Positions 1 to 6,540 of a stretch of DNA of 9,059 nt are shown one piece after another. The DNA is taken from the NCBI GenBank assembly GCA_023475455.1, contig JAMCVR010000124.1:1-9059 (forward strand), read 5' to 3'. Below the pieces are notes generated by a model. That model saw nothing but the letters and a program-made list of their open reading frames with translations, ran no database searches and was not told the DNA's origin. This DNA is from Thermoplasmatota archaeon (lineage in GTDB: Bacteria; Pseudomonadota; Gammaproteobacteria; Burkholderiales; Thiobacillaceae). Both the position numbers and the translations under genes were made by a program. Within the stretch, counting starts at the first letter, position 1, and each line of letters begins with the position of its first letter.

Positions 1-225
1 TTCGATTTCTCCGGCTGGCATCGGGACACGCTTGATGGAAACCGGCGCAGGTTCTTCCACCACCGGCGGCGCCATCGAGGCGATATCCTCCGCCGCCAGG
101 GCCAGCACCTCGACCCCGCCGTCGACGGCGCGATTGGACAGGATGACCGCATCGGGTCCGAGGGCGTCGCGCAACTGGCGCATGGCTTCACGGGATGTTC
201 TGGCGACGATTCGTTTCACGTTCAT
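1..225 (-). CDS. flhF: FlhF, flagellar placement GTPase (5' part only)
   Basis: FlhF is an SRP-family GTPase that sets the position and number of flagella, often with FlhG. Only the first 75 codons lie in the window, and the frame is open to the edge. The start reads MNVKRIVARTSREAMRQL, followed by a segment containing GPDAVILSN and GGVEVLAL, which is the characteristic FlhF N-terminal pattern; a proline-rich linker begins near residue 52. The GTPase (NG) domain is not in the window, so its integrity cannot be judged. The ATG overlaps the flhA stop as ATGA and has a strong AGGAGG ribosome-binding site 6-7 bases upstream, inside the flhA end. This suggests translation coupled to flhA but also able to start on its own. 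The family call rests on recognition of the N-terminus and the flhB-flhA-flhF order. Confidence 0.9.
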   Translation of the reverse strand, partial: MNVKRIVARTSREAMRQLRDALGPDAVILSNRAVDGGVEVLALAAEDIASMAPPVVEEPAPVSIKRVPMPAGEIE

Positions 226-2300
226 GCTGCTCCTCCTACCAGGGACGTCACTTTGATCTGTTTTCCTTCGGGCACTTCAGCGTGCGAAAGCACCTTGAGC
301 TGCGGCACCGTGCGCCGCAGGAAACGCGCAAGGAGCGGACGCAGCACGGCCGGCGTCAGCAATACGGGGGGATGGCCCAGCGCCTCCTGGCGCTGCGCCG
401 AGGTCTGGGTCCGCTCCAGCAGGGTATCGGCCAGTCCCGGCTCCAGGCCGGCGGCGTCGTGGCCCGTTTGCAGCGTCTGCAGCAGCAGGCGCTCCAGGCC
501 TTGGTCCAGCGCGATCACCGGCAGTTCGCTGGCCGAGCCGTAAATCTGCTGCACGATCGAGCGCCCGAGCGCGACCCGCACCAGCGCGGTCAACTCGTGC
601 GGATCCTGCACGCGCCCGGCGTGCTCCAGCAGGGTGTCGATGATGGTGCGCATGTCGCGGATCGCCACGCCTTCGGCGAGCAGGTTCTGCAGCACCTTCT
701 GCACGGTCGAGAGCGGCAGCATCTTCGGCACCAGGTCTTCCACCAGCTTGGGCGCGCTCTTGCCCAGGTGGTCGAGCAGCGCCTGCGCCTCCTGGCGTCC
801 CAGCAGCTCGGCGGCATGCTGCGTGACCAGGTGATTGAGATGGGTGGCGACCACGGTGCCGGGGTCGACCACGGTGTAGCCCATGGCCTGCGCCTGTTCG
901 CGCATGGCGGATTCGATCCACACCGCCGGCAGGCCGAACGCGGGGTCCGTCGTGGCCACGCCCGGCAGGGTGGCGGTGATGCTGCCCGGATCGATGGCGA
1001 GGAACAGTCCGGTGCGCACTTCGCCGCTGCCGATTTCGACGCCCTTCAAGGTGATGCGATAGCGGTTCGGATTGATTTCGAGGTTGTCGCGGATATGCAC
1101 GGCAGGCGGCAAAAAACCGATTTCGCGCGCGAATTTCTTGCGGATGCCCTTGATGCGGCGCACCAGTTCGCCGTCGGCGGCGTTGTCCACCAGCGGGATC
1201 AGGCGATAGCCGACTTCCAGCCCGAGGGTGTCGATGGGCGCGACGTCCTCCCAGCTGGCTTCCTGGGATTCGACCGCGGCGACCGGCGCCGCCTGGACTT
1301 CCGCCGGGGCTTCCTGTTGCTTTCTGCTGCCCTTCCAGGCCAGCCAGACCATGCCGCCCGCCAGCAGCAGGAAGGCGAAGTTCGGCATGCCCGGGATCAT
1401 GCCCATCAAGCCCAGGATCGCGGCGGTGATGTAGAGCGCCTGCGTCTTGCTGAAGACGTTGGACATCATCTGGCCGGCGATGTCTTCCTCGGTGCTGACG
1501 CGGCTGACGATGATGCCGGCGGCGATCGAGATGACCAGCGCCGGGATCTGCGCCACCAGGCCGTCGCCGATCGCCAGCAGGGTGTAGTTGCGGGCGGCGT
1601 CGGCCAGTGACATGTCGTGCCGCATCAGGCCGATGAGGAGGCCGCCGACGATGTTGATCAGAAGAATCAGGATGCCGGCGATGGCGTCGCCGCGCACGAA
1701 CTTCGAGGCGCCGTCCATCGAGCCGTAGAAATCGGCTTCCTGGGAGATCTCGGCGCGCCGCCGGCGCGCCTCGTTTTCGTCGATCAGGCCGGCGTTGAGA
1801 TCGGCGTCGATCGCCATCTGCTTGCCCGGCATCGCATCGAGGGTGAAGCGCGCGCTGACCTCGGCGATGCGCCCCGCGCCCTTGGTGATGACGATGAAGT
1901 TGATCACCACCAGGATGACGAACACGATGATGCCCACCGTGTAATCGCCGCCGACCAGGAAATGGCCGAAGGCCTCGATCACCTTGCCCGCGGCATCCGG
2001 CCCGGTATGGCCTTCCAGCAGCACCACGCGGGTGGATGCGACGTTGAGCGACAGGCGCAGCAGGGTGGACAGCAGCAGCACCGTGGGGAAGGCTGCGAAC
2101 TCGAGCGCCTTCCTGGTCGACAGGCTCACCAGCAGCACCATGATGGAGAGCGCGATGTTGAAGGTGAACAGCATGTCCAGCGCGAACGGCGGCAGCGGCA
2201 GCACCAGCATCGCCAGGATGAGGACGATGAAAACCGGCGCGGCCATCGCGCGGGCGTTGGCGCCGTTGAACAGGCTGGAGAGGCTCAGGGTGCCGTTCAT
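222..2300 (-). CDS. flhA: FlhA, flagellar type III export gate protein
   Basis: FlhA is the large inner-membrane subunit of the flagellar type III export apparatus. It forms a nonameric ring that couples proton flow to export and docks chaperone-substrate complexes. The 692-residue product has the family's usual length. Residues 20-322 carry the hydrophobic segments (about eight), interrupted by the cytoplasmic FHIPEP loop at about 140-203, with GKQMAIDADLNAG (159-171) followed by an Arg/Glu-rich stretch and DFYGSMDGASKFVRGD. Asp205 in that last motif probably corresponds to the essential Asp208 of Salmonella FlhA. A charged linker (323-350) leads to the soluble C-terminal domain (to 692), which binds substrates. 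The ATG overlaps the flhB stop as ATGA with no clear Shine-Dalgarno of its own, so translation is probably coupled to flhB. The end overlaps the flhF start. No frameshift or missing part is visible. Confidence 0.97.
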   Translation of the reverse strand: MNGTLSLSSLFNGANARAMAAPVFIVLILAMLVLPLPPFALDMLFTFNIALSIMVLLVSLSTRKALEFAAFPTVLLLSTLLRLSLNVASTRVVLLEGHTGPDAAGKVIEAFGHFLVGGDYTVGIIVFVILVVINFIVITKGAGRIAEVSARFTLDAMPGKQMAIDADLNAGLIDENEARRRRAEISQEADFYGSMDGASKFVRGDAIAGILILLINIVGGLLIGLMRHDMSLADAARNYTLLAIGDGLVAQIPALVISIAAGIIVSRVSTEEDIAGQMMSNVFSKTQALYITAAILGLMGMIPGMPNFAFLLLAGGMVWLAWKGSRKQQEAPAEVQAAPVAAVESQEASWEDVAPIDTLGLEVGYRLIPLVDNAADGELVRRIKGIRKKFAREIGFLPPAVHIRDNLEINPNRYRITLKGVEIGSGEVRTGLFLAIDPGSITATLPGVATTDPAFGLPAVWIESAMREQAQAMGYTVVDPGTVVATHLNHLVTQHAAELLGRQEAQALLDHLGKSAPKLVEDLVPKMLPLSTVQKVLQNLLAEGVAIRDMRTIIDTLLEHAGRVQDPHELTALVRVALGRSIVQQIYGSASELPVIALDQGLERLLLQTLQTGHDAAGLEPGLADTLLERTQTSAQRQEALGHPPVLLTPAVLRPLLARFLRRTVPQLKVLSHAEVPEGKQIKVTSLVGGAA

Positions 2301-3433
2301 GACGTCAGCGGGTCAAGTTCGGGCGGAACCGGCAGATCGGTCGGCGCATCGGGATAGGCGCCGCCCACCTGCGTGAAATGGCGCAGCTGGAACACGTAGG
2401 CCAGCACTTCGGCCACCGCCGCGTAGAGCGTGGCCGGGATTTCGTCGCCGATGTCGGTGTGGCGAAACAAGGCGCGCGCCAGCGGCGGCGCTTCCAGCAG
2501 CGGCACCTTGTGTTCGGCGGCCAGTTCGCGGATCTTCGCGGCGACGGCGTCGGCACCCTTGGCCACCACGCGCGGCGCGCGCATCTTGCCTTCGCTGTAC
2601 CTGAGCGCGACGGCGTAATGGGTCGGGTTGGTCACCACCACGTCGGCAGTCGGGATCTCGGACATCATGCGGCGGCGCGCCGCCTCGCGCTGCTGGGCAC
2701 GGATGCGCGCCTTCAGGTGCGGGTCGCCTTCCGATTCCTTGGCCTCGCGGCGCAACTCTTCCTTGCTCATCCGCAGTTCCTTGTGGAAGCTCCAGAGCTG
2801 GAATGGCAAATCGATCACGACGATGAAGATCATCGCGCCCGAGATCAACAGGAACACCTTGCCGATGAGGTCCCCCATGTGCCGGATGGCCAATGACGGT
2901 TCTTCCAGGCTGAGCGAGAAAATCGCGCCGACGTTGGACCAGATCAGCCACACGGCGACCCCGCCCAGCAAGCCCGCCTTGGCCAGCGCCTTGACCAGCT
3001 CGATCAGGCCCTGGCTGGAGAACATGCGCCTGATGCCCGACAGCGGATTCAGGCGTTCGAATTTGGGCGCGAGCGCCCTGGTGCTGAACAGCCAGCCGCG
3101 CAGCAGCAGCGGCGAAGCCAGGGTGGCCATCACGACCAGTCCCAGAAAGGGCGCCAGCGCCAGAGTGGCCGCAAAAAACTGGTTCGACAGCTGCGCCATG
3201 ACGTGCGAGCTGTCGCGCGCGATGCCGGGACCGAATTCCAGCCCGTCGCGCACGATGCCCGACAAAGCCTGGCCGAGACCGCCGGCCATCATCCACAGGG
3301 CGGCGCCGCCGGTCATCAGGACGACGAACGTCGCCAGTTCGCGCGATTGCACGACCTGGCCGTCCTCGCGCGCTTTCTGCAGCCGCTGGGGCGAAGCGGG
3401 TTCCGTCTTTTCCTGATCGTTTTCTTCCGCCAT
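2297..3433 (-). CDS. flhB: FlhB, flagellar export switch protein
   Basis: FlhB is the inner-membrane export protein whose self-cleavage switches secretion from rod/hook to filament substrates. The product is 378 residues. It starts MAEENDQEKTEPASPQRL, typical of the family. Four membrane segments lie at about 33-53, 86-106, 143-165 and 189-209, followed by a basic linker and the cytoplasmic domain. The autocleavage motif NPTH is at 269-272, the same numbering as Salmonella Asn269-Pro270. The ATG at 3433 has AGGTGA eight bases upstream. An in-frame GTG at 3445 would add four residues but has no Shine-Dalgarno and would break the NPTH numbering, so I rejected it. This is the first gene of the flhB-flhA-flhF unit, and a candidate FlhD4C2-dependent promoter lies just upstream. 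The stop overlaps the flhA start (ATGA). Confidence 0.97.
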   Translation of the reverse strand: MAEENDQEKTEPASPQRLQKAREDGQVVQSRELATFVVLMTGGAALWMMAGGLGQALSGIVRDGLEFGPGIARDSSHVMAQLSNQFFAATLALAPFLGLVVMATLASPLLLRGWLFSTRALAPKFERLNPLSGIRRMFSSQGLIELVKALAKAGLLGGVAVWLIWSNVGAIFSLSLEEPSLAIRHMGDLIGKVFLLISGAMIFIVVIDLPFQLWSFHKELRMSKEELRREAKESEGDPHLKARIRAQQREAARRRMMSEIPTADVVVTNPTHYAVALRYSEGKMRAPRVVAKGADAVAAKIRELAAEHKVPLLEAPPLARALFRHTDIGDEIPATLYAAVAEVLAYVFQLRHFTQVGGAYPDAPTDLPVPPELDPLTS

Positions 3434-3506
3434 CCCGGATTTCACCTGTTGGAGGGATACCTCTCATCTGCATCGAGCAGAAGCGGGCTTTCTTCAGGCT
3501 GAAGTA

Positions 3507-3529
3507 TCGGTCATGCCCGGCTCGGTCAA
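3507..3529 (-). promoter_or_regulatory. Candidate sigma-70-like promoter of flhBAF
   Basis: On the minus strand TTGACC (3529-3524, five of six to the -35 consensus) is followed 15 bases later by GATACT (3508-3503 region, four of six to the -10 consensus), or 17 bases later by the poorer TACTTC. The -35 overlaps the end of the putative FlhD4C2 box. The weak -10 and imperfect spacing would suit an activator-dependent promoter. The transcript would have a leader of about 65 bases before the flhB ATG. Inferred, not proven. Confidence 0.35.
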
Positions 3530-3569
3530 TCCGGGGAATAAGGGTGGATTTGGCCTGCTATTTCGCGCC
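3528..3569 (-). promoter_or_regulatory. Candidate FlhD4C2 box upstream of flhBAF
   Basis: Read on the minus strand, the first half is GGC-GCG-AAATAGC (3569-3557), close to the enterobacterial half-site GGC-N2/3-AAATAGC. After a 12-base spacer comes a weaker inverted half, CCTTATTCCCCGGATT (3543-3528), sharing TATT and the terminal ATT with the ideal inverted half. The spacer fits the known 10-12 bases. The box abuts a -35-like TTGACC, the usual arrangement for class-2 flagellar promoters. The consensus is from memory and from enteric bacteria, so this is a candidate only. Confidence 0.42.
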
Positions 3570-3583
3570 GGGCGGCGCAGGAA

Positions 3584-4516
3584 TCAGCGCGCTGCGGCGC
3601 CTGCCTTTTCGATTTCGTCGCGCGCCTCGTCCTCGTCGGCGACGTTGGCGCCGGACGCCTCCTTGGTGACGGCCTCTTCGGTGCGCTTGTTCATGACGAT
3701 GATGCTGATGCGGCGATTGACCGGATCGAGGGGCGCTGCGTTATTGAACGGCACCGATGAAGCCAGTCCGACCACGCGCAGCATTTTCGTCTCGTCCATG
3801 CCGCCCGCAATCAGTTCGCGGCGCGACGCGTTGGCACGATCGGCCGACAGCTCCCAGTTGCTGTAGCCGCGTTCGCGATTGGCATAGGGCTTGGCATCGG
3901 TGTGGCCCGACAGGCTGACGCGATTCTGCACGTCGTTCAGCACCTTGCCGATCTCGTGCAGGATGATTTTGGTATAGGGCTGCAGTTCGGCGCTCGCCAG
4001 GTTGAACATGGGCCGGTTCTGCTCGTCGACGATCTGGATCCGCAGCCCTTCGCTGGTGATGTCGATCAGCAGTTGCCGCTTGAACTGCCGCAGCGTCGGA
4101 TTGGCGTCGATCGCCACCTCCAGACGTTTTTTCAGCTTTTTCAGATTGGCCGTCTCGATGCGTTCGAGCTCGGCCTGCGCGGCTTTCAGGTTGTAGGATT
4201 TTTTGGGGGCTTCGGTCTCGCCTTTCTTGATCTGCCCGCTCTTGCGCGTCACGTCGGCGCCGCCGCCCTTGATGACGCTGGAACTGTCGCCGCTGCCGGA
4301 GCCGCCTTGCATGGCCACCTTGAGCGGCGTCTTGAAGTATTCCGCGATCCCTTCCAGGTCGCCCTTGGTGGTCGAACCGAGCAGCCACATCAGCAGGAAA
4401 AACGCCATCATCGCGGTCACGAAGTCGGCATAGGCGATCTTCCACGCCCCGCCATGATGGCCGCCCGCCACCTTCTTGATGCGTTTGACGATGATGGGCG
4501 GTTTCTGCTCGCTCAT
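3584..4516 (-). CDS. motB: MotB, flagellar stator protein with peptidoglycan-binding domain
   Basis: MotB pairs with MotA to form the ion-conducting stator and anchors it to the cell wall. The product is 310 residues, matching E. coli MotB (308). The N-terminus is short and basic. One membrane helix (about 28-48) contains AYADFVTAMMAFFLLMWLLG with the proton-accepting Asp31, equivalent to E. coli Asp32. A Gly/Ser-rich stretch (71-90) and a Lys-rich helical region (95-135) form the linker/plug part. An OmpA-like peptidoglycan-binding domain (about 155-275) contains LSGHTDAKPY and the downstream NWELSADRAN and NRRISIIV motifs. The acidic tail (280-310) is unassigned. It lies 42 bases after motA. 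No convincing Shine-Dalgarno precedes the ATG, which is odd given the 42-base gap; the start is fixed by homology. The helix pattern fits a proton rather than a sodium stator, by inference. Confidence 0.96.
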   Translation of the reverse strand: MSEQKPPIIVKRIKKVAGGHHGGAWKIAYADFVTAMMAFFLLMWLLGSTTKGDLEGIAEYFKTPLKVAMQGGSGSGDSSSVIKGGGADVTRKSGQIKKGETEAPKKSYNLKAAQAELERIETANLKKLKKRLEVAIDANPTLRQFKRQLLIDITSEGLRIQIVDEQNRPMFNLASAELQPYTKIILHEIGKVLNDVQNRVSLSGHTDAKPYANRERGYSNWELSADRANASRRELIAGGMDETKMLRVVGLASSVPFNNAAPLDPVNRRISIIVMNKRTEEAVTKEASGANVADEDEARDEIEKAGAAAR

Positions 4517-4558
4517 GGTGGCGTGTACGCAGGGCGCGAGGGGCAGGACGCGCCGCGA

Positions 4559-5419
4559 TCAGCGCGATTTCGCGCCCTTCACGTGCGTTTCCAGCTCGCT
4601 GAAGGAAGGCCGCTCGGTCGAGAACAGCACCTTGCGGCCGAACTCGACCGCAATCGCCGGCGCATAGCCGTTGATGCTGGCCAGCAGGGTAACCTTGACG
4701 CACTGCAGCATCTTGGTCGATTCGTTCACCTTCTGTTCGAGCAGGTTGGCCAGCGGACTCACGAATCCGTAGGCCAGCAAAATGCCGATGAAAGTGCCGG
4801 TCAATGCGGCACCAATCAGAACCCCGAGCTCCGATGGAGGGAGGCCGACCGATCCCATGGTTTTCACGACCCCCATCACCGCGGCGACAATGCCGAACGC
4901 GGGCAGACCGTCGCCCAGCTTGGTGACGCTGTGCACGGGTATTTCGCCTTCGTGGTGATGGGTCTCGATTTCGTTGTCCATCAGGTTCTCGATCTCGAAG
5001 GCATTCATGCTGCCGCTCACCATCAGGCGCAGGTAATCGGTCAGAAACTCGACGATATGGTGATCGGCCATGATGGCCGGGTATTTGGTAAACAAGGGAC
5101 TGTTCTCGGGCGAGTCGACGTCGGATTCCACCGACATCAGACCTTCCTTGCGAATTTTCGTCAGCAGTTCGTACAGCAGCGCGAGCACGTCCATGTAGAG
5201 CGCCCGGGTGTACCTGGATCCCTTGAAGAGCGTCGGCAACGCCTTCGTGGTGGCCCGGATGGCCTTGCTGTTGTTGGCGACCAGGAAGGCACCCACTGCC
5301 CCGCCCCCGATAATCAGGAGTTCAAATGGATGCCACAATGCCGCCAGATAACCGCCCGCCAGGGCGAAGCCGCCGAAGACGCTGAGTACCACGACAATAT
5401 ATCCAACGATGACTAGCAC
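4559..5419 (-). CDS. motA: MotA, flagellar stator proton channel subunit
   Basis: MotA forms the pentameric membrane part of the stator that pushes on the rotor protein FliG. The 286-residue product aligns closely, without gaps through its core, with my memory of E. coli MotA. Membrane segments lie at about 1-22, 31-50, 171-191 and 200-222, with a large cytoplasmic loop between the second and third. Key residues keep E. coli numbering: Arg90 and Glu98 (FliG contact), Pro173 in GDGLPAFG and Pro222 in SPLA (torque transmission). The conserved VKVTLLASINGYAPAIAVEF is present near 241-260. The start is a GTG at 5419, supported by AAGGAA about nine bases upstream and by homology (V/MLVIVGY). motB follows after 42 bases, so the two probably share a transcript. 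A candidate sigma-28 promoter lies about 285 bases upstream, with a repeat element in between. Confidence 0.97.
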   Translation of the reverse strand: MLVIVGYIVVVLSVFGGFALAGGYLAALWHPFELLIIGGGAVGAFLVANNSKAIRATTKALPTLFKGSRYTRALYMDVLALLYELLTKIRKEGLMSVESDVDSPENSPLFTKYPAIMADHHIVEFLTDYLRLMVSGSMNAFEIENLMDNEIETHHHEGEIPVHSVTKLGDGLPAFGIVAAVMGVVKTMGSVGLPPSELGVLIGAALTGTFIGILLAYGFVSPLANLLEQKVNESTKMLQCVKVTLLASINGYAPAIAVEFGRKVLFSTERPSFSELETHVKGAKSR

Positions 5420-5463
5420 GACCGTCTGTTCCTTTTGATCCTAAATTCCTCACCACAGAGATA

Positions 5464-5493
5464 TGTCCCGCAGGGACGGTATCCCTTGGGACA
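5464..5493. repeat. 30-bp palindrome nested in the repeat's left arm
   Basis: The order is TGTCCC (5464-5469), GC, AGGGA (5472-5476), loop CGGTA, TCCCT (5482-5486), T, GGGACA (5488-5493). This makes an 11-bp stem with a small internal loop. It sits exactly where the middle CACAGAG octamer is expected by comparison with the right arm and with copy 2, so it looks like a separate small palindromic unit that replaced or inserted into that octamer. Confidence 0.7.
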
Positions 5494-5532
5494 CAGAGAA
5501 AGACAAGAAATCAATAGCTTACCCGCACTTGG

Positions 5533-5555
5533 CCACTCACCTGTCGGGTGAGTGG
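5533..5555. repeat. Central 9-bp hairpin of repeat copy 1
   Basis: CCACTCACC (5533-5541) and GGTGAGTGG (5547-5555) are perfectly complementary around a 5-base loop. No T run follows on either strand, so it is not an ordinary intrinsic terminator. Copy 2 has a hairpin of the same design but different sequence at its centre. Confidence 0.75.
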
Positions 5556-5701
5556 GTATCACGATGCAAGTCTTTGTTTTTTCTCTGTGCCTCTGTGCCT
5601 CTGTGGTTCAAATGCGGTTTTAAGGTTGATTGATTGACCGGGCGAGGCGGTTCCACCCTGCCCCGATTTCCTTCGCTCAAAGGAGGGGCTTTCAGAATAA
5701 G

Positions 5702-5728
5702 GATTCGACCGGATTGAAAGAAACTTGA
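5702..5728 (-). promoter_or_regulatory. Candidate sigma-28 (FliA) promoter for motAB
   Basis: On the minus strand, TCAAGTTT (5728-5721) matches seven of eight positions of the sigma-28 -35 element TAAAGTTT. It is followed by exactly 11 bases and then GTCGAATC (5709-5702), a partial match (4 of 8) to GCCGATAA. The spacing is the canonical one and motA is a classic class-3 gene. The -10 half is weak. If used, the transcript would carry a leader of about 275 bases containing the whole repeat element. Confidence 0.4.
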
Positions 5729-5758
5729 TGGCGCATCCCGGGTATTTCCATGTCCCCC

Positions 5759-6517
5759 TCACATCCGCCACGCATACAGGGTGTGCCGTTCACCCTCGGC
5801 CAGCGTCACCACATGGTCCGGTTGCCGTGCGTTTACCAAAAACGACAGGCTGACGAACAGGCTGCCGCTGCGCATCTGGGCTTGCGCCTGTTGCCACAGC
5901 GCGGGCATGGCCGCGGGCGAAAGAAAGGCAAACACCACCTCGAAATCGGCCAGGTCGAGCGACGCGTAATCACGCCGCATGAACGCCACCCGGCTGCGCT
6001 TGAACCAGGCGCGCACACGGCTGATCAGCCAGGGAGCCGGGGCAATTTCGGTGCCGTACCAGCGGCCCCGCGGAAAACGCGGCTCCAGATAAAACAGCAC
6101 GCCGCCCAGGCCGCTGCCGAGATCGATGAAGCGGAATGGCCGGGTCCGGGGCAACAGGGATGCCAACGCCCGCCAGGCCTTGCGGTCGGACAGGTAGAGG
6201 GGGACCCGGGTCCGGAAGCTGCTCCAGTAGAACAGCATCAGCAACACGAATGCCGCCAGGTAAACCCGGTTGGACACGTGCAGCCGCTGGGCCAGCAGAA
6301 CACCGGGCAGGAACCCGAGATGCAATGGAAGCCACCAGGCCGGTTGCCGCCAGAGCGCGCTCAGCCCGGCGGCGGCCGCTCCTTGCATGAGAGCGAATTG
6401 CCACAGCGCGGCTTGATACGAAAGCAGAATGTGCAGCAGGCTGTTCAGCGCCACCGCCACCAACGCGGCGGCGCCCTGGATGAAGAGCGATTGGAGGCTG
6501 ACCGGCAGGCGCGTCAT
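5759..6517 (-). CDS. Membrane-anchored class I SAM methyltransferase, substrate unknown
   Basis: The 252-residue product has hydrophobic helices at about 10-32 and 85-99, with weaker ones between (37-55, 62-78), then a soluble Rossmann methyltransferase domain from about 115. SAM-binding motif I is FIDLGSGLGG (130-139); an acidic residue for the ribose (Glu157) follows in YGTEIAP. Further on are PWLISRVRAW (162-171), VVFAFLSP (194-201), and near the end PDHV (233-236) and LYAWRM. I do not recognise a named bacterial family, but the layout resembles the FAM173-type protein-lysine methyltransferases (ATPSCKMT/ANTKMT). The ATG at 6517 lies 23 bases after the flhC stop; the Shine-Dalgarno is poor. 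The frame stays open to 6628, but that extension overlaps flhC and encodes an Arg/Gly/Gln-rich shadow. Position suggests co-transcription with flhDC. A role in modifying a flagellar or membrane protein is inference only. Confidence 0.82.
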   Translation of the reverse strand: MTRLPVSLQSLFIQGAAALVAVALNSLLHILLSYQAALWQFALMQGAAAAGLSALWRQPAWWLPLHLGFLPGVLLAQRLHVSNRVYLAAFVLLMLFYWSSFRTRVPLYLSDRKAWRALASLLPRTRPFRFIDLGSGLGGVLFYLEPRFPRGRWYGTEIAPAPWLISRVRAWFKRSRVAFMRRDYASLDLADFEVVFAFLSPAAMPALWQQAQAQMRSGSLFVSLSFLVNARQPDHVVTLAEGERHTLYAWRM

Positions 6518-6540
6518 CACCGGACGTCCAAGGAAACCTG

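Larger units (their letters stand above)
5453..5606. repeat. Octamer-based inverted repeat element, copy 1 (motA leader)
   Basis: The right end is three tandem octamers, CTCTGTGC, CTCTGTGC and CTCTGTGG (5583-5606). The left end starts with the complementary CCACAGAG (5453-5460) and resumes with ACACAGAGAAAGACAAGA (5491-5508), whose complement is echoed by the TCTTTG...TTCTCTGTG of the right arm (5571-5589). The left arm is split by a 30-base palindrome. The centre holds a perfect 9-bp hairpin. A related copy lies at 7133-7264. I recall similar CCACAGAGGCACAGAG runs as common intergenic repeats in environmental proteobacteria. No transposase is present. Confidence 0.8.
5420..5758. other. Intergenic region between methyltransferase gene and motA
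   Basis: This 339-base stretch has no supportable gene. It holds, in the minus direction, a sigma-28-like promoter candidate (5702-5728), an imperfect stem (GCCCC 5660-5664 with GGGGC 5685-5689, enclosing TCCTT/AAGGA) lacking a T run, the octamer-based inverted repeat (5453-5606) with its nested palindromes, and the motA ribosome-binding site. A 70-codon minus-strand frame at 5559-5771 is made largely of repeat sequence (it encodes QRHRGTEKK) and I do not count it as a gene. Confidence 0.8.

Noticed and set aside
195..1610. Long plus-strand reading frame opposite flhA (471 codons)
   Set aside because: Its product is Arg/Gln/His/Asp-rich low-complexity, the typical antisense shadow of a G+C-rich gene, and it lies opposite the clearly real flhA.
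3434..3445. GTG start giving FlhB four extra residues
   Set aside because: No Shine-Dalgarno upstream, whereas the ATG at 3433 has AGGTGA and restores the NPTH motif to residue 269.
2313..3473. Minus-strand frame overlapping flhB in another frame
   Set aside because: Arg/Gly/Ala-rich shadow of flhB with no recognisable domain.
3565..3578. GCGCC/GGCGC hairpin after motB as a terminator
   Set aside because: Only 5 bp and no T run on either strand; it overlaps the candidate FlhD4C2 half-site.
3902..5416. Long plus-strand reading frame opposite motB and motA (504 codons)
   Set aside because: It is antisense to two unmistakable genes and spans the gap between them; the composition is shadow-like.
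5453..5606. Short tandem octamers as a possible CRISPR array
   Set aside because: Units are 8 bp, directly adjacent with no spacers, and arranged as inverted arms; no cas genes nearby.
5660..5689. Two-part stem (GCCCC/GGGGC enclosing TCCTT/AAGGA) as a terminator of the methyltransferase transcript
   Set aside because: Asymmetric internal loop and no T run downstream on the minus strand.
5559..5771. 70-codon minus-strand frame
   Set aside because: Its product contains QRHRGTEKK, a translation of the CACAGAG repeat; no independent coding evidence.
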